A stretch of DNA of 64,000 nucleotides from Saccharicrinis sp963677345 (lineage in GTDB: Bacteria > Bacteroidota > Bacteroidia > Bacteroidales > Marinilabiliaceae): positions 124,001 to 188,000 of the forward strand of contig CAXXLC010000029.1 in assembly GCA_963677345.2 (NCBI GenBank), written 5' to 3'. The position numbers and the translations under genes are program-made. Under the pieces are notes generated by a model that was not told where the DNA came from, ran no database searches, and was given only the letters and a program-made list of their open reading frames with translations. Position 1 is the first letter of the stretch. The number at the start of each line of letters is the position of its first letter. Positions 9,174 to 17,723 of this stretch are shown here, piece after piece.

Positions 9174-10900
9174 ATTTTTTTTGGAATAGCTATGTTTGTT
9201 TACGTATAATATATTATGATATTCTATATTTTAAATTAGGGCATAACAATTCCATTACAATGGCGTAAACAAATGTGTATAAACCTATTATTAAGCCGCT
9301 TGTTTTACAGAGGCATTCATTTCCTGACGTAGATCTACAAGCAGTCGTTCTCCTATTTTTTTCAGATTAAAGGCTGTAATCGCAAGACCAACGTATCTTT
9401 TAAAATGTTCATATCCTTTATCAGGACATCTATTCAATCCTCTATGTTCTAGTTCGTTAATATTAGATTCTATTGCACTATGTTTATGTCTAAACTTCTT
9501 GAATATTGATTTATGCTCTTCTTCATACTCTTCTTTGTTACACTTGCCCTTTTTTGGAAGTACAAGGTTTTCAACTTTTTGAGACAATGACACTTTATTG
9601 TTTTATGATAATATCCTTTATCGAATGACCAACTTTTTACTTTAAATTTTGTAAATATTCTTGCGGCTACTTCCAGCACAATTTCAGAATCTGCTTGATG
9701 ATCCATAACCTGATAATCAAGAATTAAATTATATTGGTCAGTGGTAATATTTGTTTTCTTACCAAGTTCAACGTTTGGTCGCAATTTCCCTTTTGTAATC
9801 CATTCTGTATATTGCTCAAAAATAGAAAACAATTTTTCTTCATGAGGAATCTTTTCCCCTTTAATAACTCTTCTTTCAAGAAGATCAATATGCTTACGAA
9901 GTAATTGCATAAAACGTTCTAATTCAGTAATTATAGCAACACTAATAAGGTCATCTTTTGGGTATTTGTCCTTAGAATTTTCTAATTTCTGATAAAGTGC
10001 TTTAGCTTTTTTAATATATTCTTGAGCTTTCATTTTTACACGTTCTTGTTTTCCTTTGCCTCCTGAAGAATTAGCCCTACCTAAAGCTCTCATTTTATTT
10101 TTTAAATTACGTTGCCAATCCTTTACTTTTCTCCAGCCAGGAAGATTGTGCCTATATTGTAATTTGATTATCATATCAATACATTTACGTACACTATCCC
10201 AAAGTAAATTATAATCTGTTGGAAAATGAACATTGCTTTCTACAACAAAGCTATCTGTTTTTAAGTGTAATGCTTCCTCCTCTTTTTTTTTAAACACCTC
10301 GTGTCCAAATTCAACAATAATATTATTGAGTTTTTTTATTGTTTCATTATCAATCAAACCAACATTATCAATTATACGTTGATATCCATACTCTTGCTTT
10401 TGATATGTTTGAATAGTTTCTATACCCATAATTTGACGCACCATTGAGTCATAATTGGAAATATGATGTAACTCATCATAACTAATGTTTTGACATAAAC
10501 GAACTTGTGATAAAACAAATATTTCCCAAAGTCCCATACCTATTCTTCCTGTATGATTATTTTTAGGTAATATTTCTTTTTCTAATATTTCATAAATCTT
10601 ATTGTTCCATTCCGGAGTAACATAAATTTTTTTTAATGCAGCACATAAAGCAGGCAACGCACCACTTCTTTTTGCAGTTGGAATTGGTGTATCTTTTATT
10701 AATAGGCTTCCTATTGTCAATTGTTGTTCGAATCTCTTTCTCATATTTATATTTTCTTAATATCCTTTGTTGAAATAATCGAATCTCAATTATTTAACAC
10801 ACTGAATATCTGTATTATAAATAAATATAGCAACTAAATACACATAAAGATTCAAACATTTTATCAACCGTAATTAGTTGTATTTCAAATAAATAATAGT
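9174..10900 (-). mobile_element. ISNCY-family insertion sequence, ends not resolved
   Basis: The element is defined by its split transposase. I could not fix the terminal repeats. An inverted pair (9195-9204 TTTGTTTACG and 9264-9273) lies downstream of the transposase, within a 290-base non-coding gap. The limits given are approximate. Confidence 0.5.
9291..10744 (-). pseudogene. ISNCY-type transposase, split by a one-base deletion
   Basis: Two overlapping frames on the minus strand form one transposase. The first (10744 to 9470) begins MRKRFEQQLTIGSLLI and includes the segments GRIGMGLWEIFVLSQVRLCQN and LKTDSFVVESNVHFPTDYNLLWDS; the second (9593 to 9291) carries the C-terminus (VENLVLPKKGKCNKEEYEEEHKS). 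Adding one A to the run of four A at 9601-9604 (minus strand) would read YYHKNNKVSLSQKVEN and join them into a protein of about 480 residues. The family name rests on recognition of the N-terminal and acidic core segments. Loss of activity is likely unless ribosomes slip at the A run. Confidence 0.8.
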
Positions 10901-11007
10901 TTTCCTGCAGGCACTATTTATTACAAAGAAAGGTTTCATCAATTCATACACTTGTCTTTTATTAAAAAACTATTGTCTTATTTTTGTAAATGTTAATTTA
11001 AAGTACA

Positions 11008-11868
11008 TTGAAAAACGTTGAAAAAGTAAAATATTGTCACATGGAATTTGATCAGGATAAGTCCTTCTTCTTTGATCACGTGCATATTGTGTGGAATGAA
11101 CAAATCACAATTCACCAAAGCAACGATTGGGAATTGTCTTATGTAATTACAGGGAGTGGAACTCGTGTGGTTGGAGACAATATGGAAACCTTTTCAAAAG
11201 GAGAAATTATATTGCTTCCTCCCAATCTGGCTCATGGCTGGTATTTTGATGAAAATGTTCATGACAAACATGGCAAAATTGAGAATATCACAATCATTTT
11301 TCCTGACTCATTTCTTGATAAATGTTCAAACACATTTCCAGAACTGGAATCCTGCATTAAAAGTTTAAAAGGGATAACTAAAGGTATGAGTTTAAAAGGT
11401 GAGTTATTGTCTTCGATTCGAAGACTAATGTATTCAATGACTTCACAAAACAATTTGGAACAGTTAACCACCTTGCTTCAAATCATCTCGCATATTTCTT
11501 CAAACACAGATATGCAAGTTGTAGGCTTCCGCCAAAGGCAATCCCGCAATGCAGACAAGCTTCAGGAAGTTCATCGTTACATGTTGACGCATTACCATGA
11601 TAAAATAACACTTGACGATGTAGCTAAATATGTAGGAATGAATAGTTCTTCCTTTTGCTCATTTTTTAAAAGAGAAAAAGGAACGTCATTTTTCACAGCT
11701 TTAAATGAATATAGAGTCAAATGTTCTTGTATAATGCTCCGGGAAACATCCATGACTATTTCAGAAATATGTGCAGCCGTGGGATTTAATGACATCCCTT
11801 ATTTTAACCGAACTTTTAAAAAGATAATGCAAGTTTCCCCTAAAGATTATCGCTCAAGTTTTATTTAG
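11008..11868 (+). CDS. AraC-family transcriptional regulator
   Basis: The protein has 286 residues from a TTG at 11008; an ATG at 11041 (MEFDQDKS) is an alternative start. A cupin-type sensor domain is at about 25-100 (WELSYVITGSGTRVVGDN, EIILLPPNLAHGW). A double helix-turn-helix domain fills about 185-286 (ITLDDVAKYVGMNSSSFCSFFKREKG, then ISEICAAVGFNDIPYFNRTFKK). A TAnnTTTG box at 10979-10986 fits a promoter. Such proteins usually respond to a sugar or small ligand. No target gene is obvious: the downstream gene is convergent. Confidence 0.9.
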   Translation: MKNVEKVKYCHMEFDQDKSFFFDHVHIVWNEQITIHQSNDWELSYVITGSGTRVVGDNMETFSKGEIILLPPNLAHGWYFDENVHDKHGKIENITIIFPDSFLDKCSNTFPELESCIKSLKGITKGMSLKGELLSSIRRLMYSMTSQNNLEQLTTLLQIISHISSNTDMQVVGFRQRQSRNADKLQEVHRYMLTHYHDKITLDDVAKYVGMNSSSFCSFFKREKGTSFFTALNEYRVKCSCIMLRETSMTISEICAAVGFNDIPYFNRTFKKIMQVSPKDYRSSFI

Positions 11869-11880
11869 TTTTTATTGAAT

Positions 11881-12396
11881 CTATAAAATTTCCATTATTC
11901 TTTTCCAATCAGAAACCCTTTCATACGAAGAGTCTGACACATGGACATTGTGTAATTGACTAAAAATTACTCTTTTGCCATTGAATGTGGAAAGATTTTT
12001 GGGATGGTCATCAATCATAATATCACCACAAATACTATCCTTACTACCGCAGAATATCATTTGTTTCCAGGTAATAAATGGAAAGTGTTCATTCAACCAT
12101 GCTTGTTTTTCATTTAAACTATTTGGGAATTCTGTTGCAGAAGATACTATTAATACTTTGTATTTATTATTTAGGTAATTTAAGCCATCAACACTATCTT
12201 TCATAACGGGAGATGTACGAAAAAAACCTTTACTCCTAACAAGTTTATTAAATGAAGGAAAAGCCTCCTCCTCTAATTTCCCCTCCAAACTTTGATGTGT
12301 CATTTTTAATCCTGTTTCTTTAAATTCAAGATTAATTAAATGTGAATACACATCTGCTAACACTCCATCCATGTCTACTAATAATTGCTTTTGCAT
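11881..12396 (-). CDS. 5'(3')-deoxyribonucleotidase-like HAD phosphatase
   Basis: The protein has 171 residues. HAD motif I is at the N-terminus (LLVDMDGVLADVY, about 6-18, with the nucleophile Asp8 and general acid Asp10). Motif II is VSSATEF near 84-90, and the C-terminal acidic motif is IMIDDHPKNL near 127-136. Size and motif I match the NT5C/YqfW group, which dephosphorylates nucleoside monophosphates in the cytosol. It stands alone and is convergent with the AraC gene, whose stop is 13 nt away. Confidence 0.88.
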   Translation of the reverse strand: MQKQLLVDMDGVLADVYSHLINLEFKETGLKMTHQSLEGKLEEEAFPSFNKLVRSKGFFRTSPVMKDSVDGLNYLNNKYKVLIVSSATEFPNSLNEKQAWLNEHFPFITWKQMIFCGSKDSICGDIMIDDHPKNLSTFNGKRVIFSQLHNVHVSDSSYERVSDWKRIMEIL

Positions 12397-12605
12397 CGTT
12401 TAATTTTTTTTTAGAAAAAAATAATTAATAACAACGAATTACTTTTTTGTATATGCGGTTTCTGGTTTAAGAGTAATTGTTTCAGGCTATTTAAATTACA
12501 CTCTTGCATATTACTGCATAAAACTATAAAATAATGCATTAATTATTGTATATATCAACCAAATATACATATATTGCAGATATATGCAACTTTAAATGCG
12601 GTATT

Positions 12606-13355
12606 ATGCTCAAAAAGGAAAGACATGAATATATTTTGAATCTTATTAGTAGGGATAATCGAATCTATGTTACCTCACTAAGTAGCGAACTTGGAATTTC
12701 AGATGATACCTTAAGACGGGATCTTACTGAATTAGACAATAAAGGATTGTTGACAAAAGTTCATGGAGGAGCTATAGCAAAATCAGGTATATCTATCCAA
12801 TTTACGGACAGGATAAATACTGCTATGGATAAAAAGCAACAAATGGCTTCAAAGGTTATTCCCCTTTTTAAAAATGGAGATGTAATTTTATTAGATGGAG
12901 GAACATCTAATCTTGCAGTCATACGTCAATTACCCAAAGAATTAGAGTTAACCATATTTACCAATAGTTTTCCGATTGTAAACGAATTATTTAACCGTCC
13001 TAATATAGAACTAAATTTTCTTGGAGGTAAGGTATTTTCATCTTCTCAGGTAACAGTTGGCGTTACTGTTTTTCAAGCTCTGCAAACTATTAATCCGGAG
13101 TGGGTTTTAGTTGGAATAAGTGATGTACATCCTGAAAAAGGATTAACATGTCCGGACAGAGAAGAAGCATTAATAAAACGTGCAATGATTGAAAGAGGAA
13201 ATAAAAGGATTATTCTTGCGGATAGTCATAAACTAAATACCGCAAGAACTTATCAAGTGGCCTCTTTAGAGGATATCGATTATATAGTAACCGAAGACAA
13301 TAAAATAGATTACATAAAAAACAACTGGCCTAAGTATTCTTATGATGTCATTTAG
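12606..13355 (+). CDS. DeoR/GlpR-family transcriptional regulator
   Basis: The start at 12606 (MLKKERHEYIL) gives 249 residues, the usual family length; a further 20 codons upstream are open but unlike the family. The DeoR winged helix is at about 1-57 (YVTSLSSELGISDDTLRRDLTELDNKGLLTKVHGGA). The sugar-phosphate-sensing DeoRC domain follows (ILLDGGTSNLAVIRQLP, LTIFTNSFPIVNEL, RIILADSHKL). It probably represses a sugar-phosphate pathway, but no catabolic gene adjoins it. A terminator 57 nt downstream overlaps the end of the convergent HxlR gene. Confidence 0.9.
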   Translation: MLKKERHEYILNLISRDNRIYVTSLSSELGISDDTLRRDLTELDNKGLLTKVHGGAIAKSGISIQFTDRINTAMDKKQQMASKVIPLFKNGDVILLDGGTSNLAVIRQLPKELELTIFTNSFPIVNELFNRPNIELNFLGGKVFSSSQVTVGVTVFQALQTINPEWVLVGISDVHPEKGLTCPDREEALIKRAMIERGNKRIILADSHKLNTARTYQVASLEDIDYIVTEDNKIDYIKNNWPKYSYDVI

Positions 13356-13406
13356 TCTGTTTATTAATGTTTTGTTGGAAAATAAATTCAGAACGAACTA
13401 ATTGGT

Positions 13407-13769
13407 TTATGAGGAGGATTCAACAAATCCTCCTTTTTCCTGAACAACCAAATGCCCCCAATCATTAATTGCTTCCAAAGCCGGAATAAATGTTTTTCCA
13501 AAATCAGTTAAGCTGTAAATTACTTTAATCGGCGGTTTATCGCCATATACATTTCGTGAGACTAAACCACTTTCTTCCAAATTTTTCAACTGTAAACTTA
13601 GCGTCATTTCCGTAATGGCACGAATTTCTTTCTTCAGCTCGTTGTAACGTTTATCCTCATCTTTAAGGTGATACAAAATGACCGATTTCCATTTTCCACC
13701 TACTAGATCCATCGCCAGGCTAACTGTACATGGATAATTTTTTCCGTTTAATTCAATATTTTTTCCCAT
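13407..13769 (-). CDS. HxlR-family winged-helix regulator with N-terminal Cys
   Basis: The protein has 120 residues, typical for HxlR. The winged helix is complete: MDLVGGKWKSVILYHL, then RYNELKKEIRAITEMTLSLQLKNLEESGLV and the wing ending VIYSLTDFGK. Cys14 lies just before the first helix. That position is used for thiol-based sensing of quinones and oxidants in YodB/HypR-type members, so redox sensing here is inference. It is divergent from a quinone-reductase-like operon across an 87-base gap with two interlocked promoters and two palindromes. This points to auto-repression and control of that operon. Confidence 0.92.
   Translation of the reverse strand: MGKNIELNGKNYPCTVSLAMDLVGGKWKSVILYHLKDEDKRYNELKKEIRAITEMTLSLQLKNLEESGLVSRNVYGDKPPIKVIYSLTDFGKTFIPALEAINDWGHLVVQEKGGFVESSS
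13412..13438 (+). terminator. Terminator of the DeoR gene, inside the 3' end of the HxlR gene
   Basis: A perfect 9-bp stem (13412-13420 with 13426-13434) with a 5-nt loop is followed by TTTT on the plus strand. It overlaps the last codons of the convergent HxlR gene, so coding and terminator share bases. Confidence 0.8.
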
Positions 13770-13778
13770 ACCTATAAC

Positions 13779-13794
13779 CTATCTATTTTGATAG
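13779..13794. promoter_or_regulatory. Palindrome at the HxlR-gene start site, candidate operator
   Basis: CTATC-N6-GATAG lies over the expected transcription start of the HxlR gene. Its outer part reads AACTATC on the minus strand, matching the AACTAT half-site of the second palindrome at 13830-13848. Confidence 0.5.
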
Positions 13795-13797
13795 TTA

Positions 13798-13828
13798 TTG
13801 CAAATATATATCACTAAAGTTACTTTTG
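13798..13828 (+). promoter_or_regulatory. Promoter of the quinone-reductase-like operon
   Basis: TTG at 13798-13800, a 20-nt spacer and TACTTTTG at 13821-13828 match the Bacteroidota sigma consensus TTG-N19/20-TAnnTTTG. The operon start codon is 28 nt further on. Confidence 0.75.
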
Positions 13829-13831
13829 CAA
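13801..13831 (-). promoter_or_regulatory. Promoter of the HxlR gene, interlocked with the plus-strand promoter
   Basis: On the minus strand TTG (13831-13829), a 20-nt spacer and TATATTTG (13808-13801) form a full promoter. Its -7 box abuts the -33 TTG of the opposite promoter, and its -33 TTG abuts the opposite -7 box, so only one polymerase should fit at a time. Confidence 0.72.
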
Positions 13832-13848
13832 CTATAATAATTATAGTT
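13830..13848. promoter_or_regulatory. Perfect 9-bp palindrome over the plus-strand start site, candidate HxlR operator
   Basis: AACTATAAT-A-ATTATAGTT lies directly after the -7 box of the operon promoter, covering the expected start of transcription and ending 8 nt before the start codon. A bound dimer here would block the operon. Confidence 0.65.
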
Positions 13849-13856
13849 CAAAGATA

Positions 13857-14462
13857 ATGAAGAAGATATTTATAATAAATGCAGGACAAAATTTTGCTCA
13901 TTCCGGAGGAAAGCTAAATAACACCATTACAGGTTGGGATAAAGAGTTCTTTATTGAAAATAATGGATTCGAATTACAGGTTACAAACCTAACCGATGGT
14001 TATGATACTGAAACGGAAGTCGATAAATTCCTATGGGCAGATGTTGTTATCTATCATTTTGCGGCATGGTGGATGAATGTGCCCTATACATTAAAAGAGT
14101 ATCTCGATAATGTATTAACTGCTGGGCATAGAAAAGGAATGTATTATAGTGACGGACGAAAGGCTGAAAATCCTGAACGTAACTATGGCAAAGGTGGCTT
14201 AATGCAAGGAAGAACATACATGGTAACGACAACTTGGAATGCTCCAGAAACAGCATTTAGTATCCCCGATGAATTCTTTATGGGACGAAGTGTGGATGAT
14301 GGCGTGTTGTTTGGTTTTCATCGAATGAATTCTTTCATAGGCATGGATGCTCCTATTCCGAGTTTCCATTTTCACGATGTTGAGAAAAACATCTCTGAAG
14401 CCAGAGTTGAAGAATTCCGTAAATCATACTTATCTCACTTATCTGTAAACTTTATAGAATAA
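13857..14462 (+). CDS. NAD(P)H-dependent oxidoreductase, MdaB-type quinone reductase
   Basis: The protein has 201 residues in the flavodoxin-like fold of the MdaB/NQO family. The phosphate-loop region is NAGQNFAHSGGKLNN (about 7-21), with VVIYHFAAWWMNVPYTLKEYLDNVL at about 63-87 and YMVTTTWNAPETAF at about 121-134. MdaB enzymes reduce quinones by two electrons in the cytosol and avoid semiquinones. It is the first gene of an operon that continues 17 nt downstream, and is divergent from a Cys-containing HxlR regulator, a pairing known from quinone-stress modules. Confidence 0.9.
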   Translation: MKKIFIINAGQNFAHSGGKLNNTITGWDKEFFIENNGFELQVTNLTDGYDTETEVDKFLWADVVIYHFAAWWMNVPYTLKEYLDNVLTAGHRKGMYYSDGRKAENPERNYGKGGLMQGRTYMVTTTWNAPETAFSIPDEFFMGRSVDDGVLFGFHRMNSFIGMDAPIPSFHFHDVEKNISEARVEEFRKSYLSHLSVNFIE

Positions 14463-14479
14463 TATATTAAAATTTAGAT

Positions 14480-15766
14480 ATGAATATAATTAATAAAATC
14501 TCTTTGGTAATAATAGCGTTCATCACGTTTGTTGGAATTACCAATGCGCAAAACACAAAAAAAATGAAAAAGAAAGTATTGTTCGTGGTTACTAGCCACA
14601 GTGAGAAAGGAAATACTGGTGAAAAAACTGGTTACTATCTAAGTGAAGTTACCCATCCATGGGAAGTATTGTTTGATGCTGGTTATGAGATAGACTTTGT
14701 AAGTCCATTAGGTGGAAAAGCTCCGGTGGATGGTTTTGATTTGACCGATTCTGTAAATAAAAAGTTTTGGGAAAACACAGAATACAGACATAAAGTTGAA
14801 AACACTATGAAACCCTCGGAAGTAGATGTAAAAGAATATGCTGCTATTTTCTTTGCCGGAGGACATGGAACCATGTGGGACCTTCCTGATAATAAAGAAT
14901 TACAAAATATTGCTACTCAGATTTATGAGGCAAATGGTATTGTCGGGGCAGTTTGTCACGGGCCGGCGGGACTGGTTAATATTAAATTGAAAGATGGCTC
15001 TTATCTGGTAGAAGGCAAAAAAGTAAATGCTTTCACTAATGAAGAGGAAGAGATTGTAGGATTAACTAAGGTTGTTCCTTTCTTATTAGAAGATAAACTG
15101 AAAGAACGTGGTGTTATATTTGAAAAGTCAGCTCCCTGGCAGGTACATGTTGTTGTTGACCATAGACTAGTAACAGGTCAGAATCCACAATCAGCTCATG
15201 CTGTTGGAGAAGCAATATTAGAACTATTAGAAAAAGAAAATACAAAATATATGAAACAAAGCGCAATTATATTCCCGGAAAAATACACTCCTGGAACAAC
15301 TGATAATTTTTGCTCAAATGAAGTAATTGTTAAAGGTTTAACTACACGAGAAGTATGGAAGTATTTAGTTAATCCTTTTGTTTGGACAGAATATTATTCG
15401 AATTCATCTGATGTTGAGTTTTTAAACTCCAATGACAAAGAATTATATGATGGTGTACGTTTCAGTTTTAAAACCTTTGGGTTCCCAATTGAAGCCCAAA
15501 TAACAGAATTTGTTCCTCCTTGTGGAAACGAAGCAGCTCGATTGGCTTGGCACGGTTGGGCTGAGGGTGACGAAGCAACTCGTTTAGATGTTATTCATGC
15601 TTGGCTGATTGAAGATTTACCAGGAGGACGAGTTCGAATTCTTACTCAGGAAAGCCAAATTGGAAAACCTGCACAGGAACTTGCTAAAACAAAGCCTAAC
15701 CCTATGATTAACGGACATCAGGATTGGCTGGATGGATTAGTAAACTATGCCAAAAGTAAAAAATAA
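14480..15766 (+). CDS. Fusion of DJ-1/HSP31-type domain with SRPBCC domain
   Basis: The protein has 428 residues. Residues 1-23 look like a signal peptide (ending TNAQ), although a second start at Met29 would give a cytosolic form. Residues 32-235 are a class I glutamine amidotransferase-like DJ-1/HSP31 domain: FFAGGHGTMWDLPDN, and the nucleophile elbow AVCHGP with Cys159 and His160; Glu56 is the likely acidic partner. Residues about 263-428 form an SRPBCC/AHSA1-like domain (VIVKGLTTREVWKYLVNPFVWTEYY, ARLAWHGWAEG). HSP31-type enzymes remove glyoxal adducts; SRPBCC domains bind hydrophobic ligands. The stop and the next gene are 17 nt apart. Confidence 0.85.
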   Translation: MNIINKISLVIIAFITFVGITNAQNTKKMKKKVLFVVTSHSEKGNTGEKTGYYLSEVTHPWEVLFDAGYEIDFVSPLGGKAPVDGFDLTDSVNKKFWENTEYRHKVENTMKPSEVDVKEYAAIFFAGGHGTMWDLPDNKELQNIATQIYEANGIVGAVCHGPAGLVNIKLKDGSYLVEGKKVNAFTNEEEEIVGLTKVVPFLLEDKLKERGVIFEKSAPWQVHVVVDHRLVTGQNPQSAHAVGEAILELLEKENTKYMKQSAIIFPEKYTPGTTDNFCSNEVIVKGLTTREVWKYLVNPFVWTEYYSNSSDVEFLNSNDKELYDGVRFSFKTFGFPIEAQITEFVPPCGNEAARLAWHGWAEGDEATRLDVIHAWLIEDLPGGRVRILTQESQIGKPAQELAKTKPNPMINGHQDWLDGLVNYAKSKK

Positions 15767-15783
15767 TCAAAATCATCTTTGAT

Positions 15784-16647
15784 ATGAAAAATATAAAAAT
15801 AGCTTTTCTTGGTCTCGGAGCAATGGGGTCAAGAATGGCACTAAACTTAATAAAGGCAGGTTATGATTTAACAGTGTGGAACCGTACTGCCAAAACAGCT
15901 GAGGAATTTGTTAAAAATGGTGCAAAACAAGCATTAACTCCAAGAGAAGCTACTACAGAAGCAGATATTGTAATTTCAATGGTAAGAGATAATGAAGCCT
16001 CTAAAGATGTTTGGTTCAATGATGAAACAGGAGCAGTTTCCGGAATGAAAAAAAATGCAATAGCTATAGAAAGCTCAACATTAACTCCTTCCTGGATTAA
16101 AGAAATGGCAGCTTTGTTTAAAAAGAAAGAGATTTCGTTTTTAGAAGCTCCTGTATCAGGTTCTCGTCCGCAAGCAGATACTGCACAGTTAGTTTTTTTT
16201 GTTGCAGGTGACCAAATTGCCTTTGATAGAATTTCTCCTGTTTTAGAAAAAATGGGTTCTAAAATTAATTTTCTCGGAGAACCTGGCAATGGTGCTGTAA
16301 CTAAATTAGTAACAAATGCTTTGTTGGGGATACAAGTTGCTGCGCTATCTGAATTAATTTCTGTCATCAATAAAAACAATGCTGATGTATCGATGGTATT
16401 GGATGCTGTTTCAAAAACTAGTTCCTGGGCTCCTGTTAACGGATATTTAAGTTCAACTATTATTAATCAGGCTTTTTCACCTCAGTTCCCTATTGAATTG
16501 ATAACTAAAGATTTCGACTATATAGCAACCATTAATAATGGAAACGAGAGCTTATCTCTTTTAAAAAGAGTGTCCGAAATTTTTCATGAAGGAATTGATA
16601 AAGGACTTGGAAGTTTGAATATGACAGGCGTTTCCAAACTTTATTAA
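15784..16647 (+). CDS. NAD(P)-dependent beta-hydroxyacid dehydrogenase-like protein
   Basis: The protein has 287 residues. The N-terminal Rossmann motif is FLGLGAMGSRMA (about 8-19), the substrate-binding segment is EAPVSGSRPQA (121-131), and the catalytic lysine is Lys174 in GNGAVTKLVTN. This is the 3-hydroxyisobutyrate/glyoxylate reductase group. Some members reduce succinic semialdehyde or glyoxylate. It is the third gene of the HxlR-linked operon. Confidence 0.9.
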   Translation: MKNIKIAFLGLGAMGSRMALNLIKAGYDLTVWNRTAKTAEEFVKNGAKQALTPREATTEADIVISMVRDNEASKDVWFNDETGAVSGMKKNAIAIESSTLTPSWIKEMAALFKKKEISFLEAPVSGSRPQADTAQLVFFVAGDQIAFDRISPVLEKMGSKINFLGEPGNGAVTKLVTNALLGIQVAALSELISVINKNNADVSMVLDAVSKTSSWAPVNGYLSSTIINQAFSPQFPIELITKDFDYIATINNGNESLSLLKRVSEIFHEGIDKGLGSLNMTGVSKLY

Positions 16648-16720
16648 TAATTAATTATGTGTAATTAATATTAGGGTTTTCTTTTTTATAAAGGGAAAAC
16701 CATTTTATATATATGTAAAC

Positions 16721-17668
16721 ATGAAGTTAACTTATGCTATTATAGGCACAGGAGGAATTGGTGGATATTATGGTGGTAAATTAGCAAACAATCACCATGA
16801 TGTTCATTTTCTATTTCATTCAGATTATAATCATGTCATTCAACACGGATTAAGAGTTGATTCTGTAGATGGTGATTTCCATATTTCACATCCAAATGCA
16901 CATGCTAATTCGGCTGCCATGCCAAAAGCTGATGTAATCTTTATCGGTCTAAAAACAACAAACAACCACCTGATTAAGAATATCATTACACCTATTTTAA
17001 AAGAAAACACAATCATCGTACTTATTCAGAATGGACTTGGATTAGAAGAGAAATTGAATAAAGAGTTACCTAAGTGTCAAATTGCAGGAGGTTTGGCATT
17101 TATCTGTTCAGAAAAAGTAGAACCAGGTCACATTAAGCACATGGATTATGGAAAACTAATAATTGGGTCTTATAATGTATCAAATCAAGAAATACTTAAA
17201 CAAGTTTGCATTGATTTGCAAAAAGCTGGCGTCAATACGGAAATATCAGAAGACTTAAACTCATCCAGATGGCAAAAATTAGTATGGAACATTCCGTTTA
17301 ATGGATTAACAGTAGTACTTAATTCTTCTACAAAAGCTATTATTGAAAATGTCGACAGCAAAAATCTGGTATACGAAATGATGCTTGAGGTGATTAATAC
17401 AGCTAAGCAATGTGGAGCAATCATAACGGAACAATTTGCCGATGATATGATTGATTTAACTAACAATATGAAGCCATATGCTCCCAGTATGAAAGTCGAT
17501 TATGACAATTATCGTCCATTAGAAATTGAAGTTATTTATTCAAGTCAGATTGCGTTTGCAAAGCTAAAGGGATGCACAATGCCTAAAATTGAGATGCTGG
17601 AAAAACAACTCTTATTTCTTACCTTGTTTCCGCAAGAGTATTATAAGATAATAGATGTAAATATTTGA
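16721..17668 (+). CDS. Ketopantoate reductase (PanE/ApbA) family protein
   Basis: The protein has 315 residues. The N-terminal motif is GTGGIGGYYGGKLA (8-21), followed by KADVIFIGLKTTNN and LIQNGLGLEEKL. The C-terminal helical domain contains the catalytic-type lysine in SSRWQKLVWNIPFNGL (about 185-200). The family reduces 2-dehydropantoate to pantoate for coenzyme A, but paralogs act on other ketoacids. Its position, 73 nt after the hydroxyacid dehydrogenase gene in an accessory cluster, makes a paralog role possible. A hairpin follows the stop. Confidence 0.85.
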   Translation: MKLTYAIIGTGGIGGYYGGKLANNHHDVHFLFHSDYNHVIQHGLRVDSVDGDFHISHPNAHANSAAMPKADVIFIGLKTTNNHLIKNIITPILKENTIIVLIQNGLGLEEKLNKELPKCQIAGGLAFICSEKVEPGHIKHMDYGKLIIGSYNVSNQEILKQVCIDLQKAGVNTEISEDLNSSRWQKLVWNIPFNGLTVVLNSSTKAIIENVDSKNLVYEMMLEVINTAKQCGAIITEQFADDMIDLTNNMKPYAPSMKVDYDNYRPLEIEVIYSSQIAFAKLKGCTMPKIEMLEKQLLFLTLFPQEYYKIIDVNI

Positions 17669-17675
17669 TAAAAAA

Positions 17676-17698
17676 AGACCTGCAAGATTTGCAGGTCT
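17676..17698. terminator. Strong hairpin between the PanE-like gene and IS1380 transposase
   Basis: A perfect 10-bp stem (17676-17685 with 17689-17698) has a 3-nt loop. The A run is on its left side, so the T run exists only on the minus strand. It may be a terminator cut by insertion of the IS or part of the IS end. Confidence 0.55.
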
Positions 17699-17723
17699 CG
17701 AAAATTTTCACCTGATTAGGTGT

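Noticed and set aside
17676..17722. Left terminal inverted repeat of the IS1380 element
   Set aside because: The hairpins there are self-complementary, but I found no convincing partner at the right end.
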